Origin: Syntrophaceae bacterium UBA3084
GTDB lineage: Bacteria > Desulfobacterota > Syntrophia > Syntrophales > UBA6807
Assembly: GCA_002367335.1 (NCBI GenBank)
Contig: DFBI01000006.1
Location: 1-13,567 of the forward strand
DNA: 13,567 nt
Direction: 5' to 3'
Made by a program: the position numbers and the translations under genes. The notes under the pieces are model-generated. The model saw nothing but the letters and a program-made list of their open reading frames with translations. It made no database searches and was not told the DNA's origin. Positions 11,729 to 13,567 of this stretch are shown here, piece by piece (within the stretch, counting starts at the first letter, position 1; each line of letters starts with the position of its first letter).

Positions 11729-13567
11729 ATGAGAGAAAAAATGAAGGAAGAAAGAAAAAAGCCAAAACTGTTTCTGATCGACGGTAGTAATTATGTTTAC
11801 AGGGCCTATTATGCGATTCGTGAACTTTCCAATTCAAAGGGATTTCCCACCAATGCAATCTATGGTTTTACTAATATGCTGATAAAACTCTGCCGTGATT
11901 GGGAGCCTGATTATATTGCCGTTGTCTTTGATTCGAAAGGTCCAACATTCCGGCATGAAATCTATGATCAATATAAAGCTAATCGCAAGGCTATGCCGGA
12001 CGATCTGATTCCTCAGATTCCTTTTATCAAAGATATTGTTCGGGGGTTTTCCATGCCCGTTATTGAAAAGCAGGGGATGGAAGCCGATGATATTATTGGA
12101 ACCCTTGTAAAGACCTGTGCGCTGGATGAAGTGGAAACGATCATAGCATCGGGTGATAAAGATATGATGCAGCTCGTGTCGGACGATGTGTTGCTGATCG
12201 ATACGATGAAGGGGAAAAAGTATGGCGTAGATGGAGTCAGGGAGCGTTTTGGCGTGGGACCGGAAAAGGTAATAGATATTTTGGGTCTTGCCGGTGATAC
12301 ATCGGATAATATCCCAGGCGTCCCGGGTGTAGGGGAAAAAACGGCGCTTAAACTTATAAATGAGTATGATACCTTAGAAAACGTCCTGGAAAATGCCGAT
12401 CGTGTCAGAAACGCAAAGCTTGGGAAAAATCTAAAGGAATTTGCAGACCAGGCCCGACTTAGCCGGGATCTGGCAACCATTAAAACGGATATCGACCTGG
12501 GGCTTGATCTGGAAGATTTTCGCCGTAGAGATCCGGATACGGAAATCCTGAAAAATCTGTTCAGGGAATTTGAGTTTTCATCACTTCTCCAGACACTCAA
12601 GCAGCGGGAGGAGGATAAAGAAGTGACGTATCAATTGATACTTGCGGAATCAGAGTTAGACGATCTTATAAAAAGACTTCAGGGGCTAAAGGAATTTGCC
12701 TTTGATCTTATTCTGACTTCTGATGAACCGATGAGGGCTGAAATTGCCGGGCTTTCCATCTGTCCCGACCCTCGAGGAGCTTATTATATACCACTTTTAC
12801 ACGACTATGAAGGCGTACCTGCTCAGTTACAGCCAGGTATCGTCTTGAAAGAAATCACACCTTTTCTTGAAGATGAGAGAATTAAGAAACATGGATATGA
12901 CATTAAAAATTCCCTTCTTGCTCTTTCCGGCAAAGGGATTAATCTGAAGGGTATTTCCTGTGATTGCATGGTGGCCTCGTATATCCTGAATCCTTCAAAG
13001 CGAAGTTCCGGGCTGGATGATCTTGCGAGAGATTATCTTTACCGCGAACTTATTCCCCTGAAAGAACTGACGGGCGGTGGTTCCAAGGCGATACCCTTCA
13101 GCGCTGTTCCTCCGGACAAGGCAATGAATTATTCATGTCAGAGGGCGGACTTTATTTCCAGACTTTCTTCAATACTCTGCGAAAAAATCAAAAAAGAGGA
13201 ATTCACTGATCTTTTTTACGACGTTGAGATGCCTCTTGTCGAGGTATTAGCCTCCATGGAAAAGAAGGGGGTTTTGCTTGACAGCACGCTTCTCAATGAA
13301 TTGTCACAGCAACTTGCAGAGCTTTTGAATCTTTCCGAGGAAAAGATCTATCACTTTGCCGGAGAGAAGTTCAATATTAATTCTCCGAAACAGTTGCAGG
13401 TTATCCTGTTCGATAAACAGGGACTTCCGAGGGGGAGGAAGACCAAATCTGGTTATTCGACAGATGTTGATGTGCTTACATATCTGGCCCAGTCTTATGA
13501 ACTTCCGGCGGAAATCCTGGCGTACAGGAGCCTGGCAAAACTAAAATCCACCTACGTTGATGCTTTA
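11729..13567 (+). CDS. polA: DNA polymerase I, N-terminal 613 residues (partial)
   Basis: The gene runs off the right edge; 613 codons are present. The 5' nuclease domain is intact: Asp18 (LFLIDGS), Asp68 (VVFDSKG), Asp120/121 (EADD), Asp143/145 (GDKD), Asp190/193 (GDTSDN) and the GVPGVGEKTA helix-hairpin-helix. A 3'-5' exonuclease-like domain follows from about residue 300. It keeps Asp326, but the other metal-binding positions are Ile328, Ser395 and Arg472, so proofreading is probably lost. The start of the polymerase domain is visible (NINSPKQLQVILF, YRSLAKLKSTY); the catalytic palm lies beyond the window. It fills gaps and removes RNA primers. ATG at 11741 is an alternative start; neither has a strong Shine-Dalgarno. 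Confidence 0.97.
   Translation, partial: MREKMKEERKKPKLFLIDGSNYVYRAYYAIRELSNSKGFPTNAIYGFTNMLIKLCRDWEPDYIAVVFDSKGPTFRHEIYDQYKANRKAMPDDLIPQIPFIKDIVRGFSMPVIEKQGMEADDIIGTLVKTCALDEVETIIASGDKDMMQLVSDDVLLIDTMKGKKYGVDGVRERFGVGPEKVIDILGLAGDTSDNIPGVPGVGEKTALKLINEYDTLENVLENADRVRNAKLGKNLKEFADQARLSRDLATIKTDIDLGLDLEDFRRRDPDTEILKNLFREFEFSSLLQTLKQREEDKEVTYQLILAESELDDLIKRLQGLKEFAFDLILTSDEPMRAEIAGLSICPDPRGAYYIPLLHDYEGVPAQLQPGIVLKEITPFLEDERIKKHGYDIKNSLLALSGKGINLKGISCDCMVASYILNPSKRSSGLDDLARDYLYRELIPLKELTGGGSKAIPFSAVPPDKAMNYSCQRADFISRLSSILCEKIKKEEFTDLFYDVEMPLVEVLASMEKKGVLLDSTLLNELSQQLAELLNLSEEKIYHFAGEKFNINSPKQLQVILFDKQGLPRGRKTKSGYSTDVDVLTYLAQSYELPAEILAYRSLAKLKSTYVDAL

Noticed and set aside
12013..12600. 195-codon minus-strand open frame
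   Set aside because: Lies wholly antisense to polA and is Ser/Arg-rich, the usual artefact of the opposite strand of a real gene.

Overview
The window is AT-rich Gram-negative bacterial DNA. Two features point to a deltaproteobacterium-like lineage (Desulfobacterota, possibly a syntrophic or sulfate-reducing relative): the TolB-Pal-CpoB end of a tol-pal operon, and a run of ctpA, a divergent polysaccharide deacetylase, a long TPR lipoprotein and a LolB/DUF4292-like lipoprotein. This placement is inferred from gene content and protein style only.

Region 1 (1-1751, plus strand) holds the C-terminal end of TolB, complete Pal and complete CpoB/YbgF. These form the outer-membrane/peptidoglycan arm of the Tol-Pal system. 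Region 2 (1852-6614, minus strand) converges on it. In transcription order it holds a carboxy-terminal processing protease (S41 CtpA), a YibQ-type divergent polysaccharide deacetylase, a lipoprotein of about 15 TPRs and a LolB/DUF4292-like lipoprotein. Together regions 1 and 2 make a roughly 6.6-kb envelope block encoding four lipoproteins, meeting at a 13-bp hairpin at 1831-1863.

Region 3 (6881-11127) is more accessory in character. Two dodecin paralogues on the minus strand bracket a plus-strand gene set: a tandem-hotdog PaaI-like protein, a stand-alone TyrA-type prephenate dehydrogenase and an alpha/beta hydrolase. Both dodecins lack the Trp and Gln expected in the flavin pocket of classical dodecins. 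The second dodecin lies between 28-bp imperfect inverted repeats (26/28 matching), placed so that its predicted mRNA would have complementary ends. A 23-codon ORF with an excellent ribosome binding site follows it.

Region 4 (10284-11728) is mostly non-coding and rich in palindromes. It holds a 148-bp MITE-like element with 20-bp terminal inverted repeats and CTAG at both ends, the dodecin cassette, overlapping divergent promoters and a second MITE-like nested palindrome. Region 5 (11729-13567, plus strand) is the first 613 codons of DNA polymerase I, cut by the window end. Its 5' nuclease active site is intact, but the 3'-5' proofreading site has lost three of its four metal-binding carboxylates.

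No rRNA, tRNA, CRISPR array or complete transposase was seen. The points most worth following up are the dodecin cassette with complementary ends, the dodecin-bracketed hotdog/TyrA/hydrolase set and the degenerate Pol I proofreading domain.
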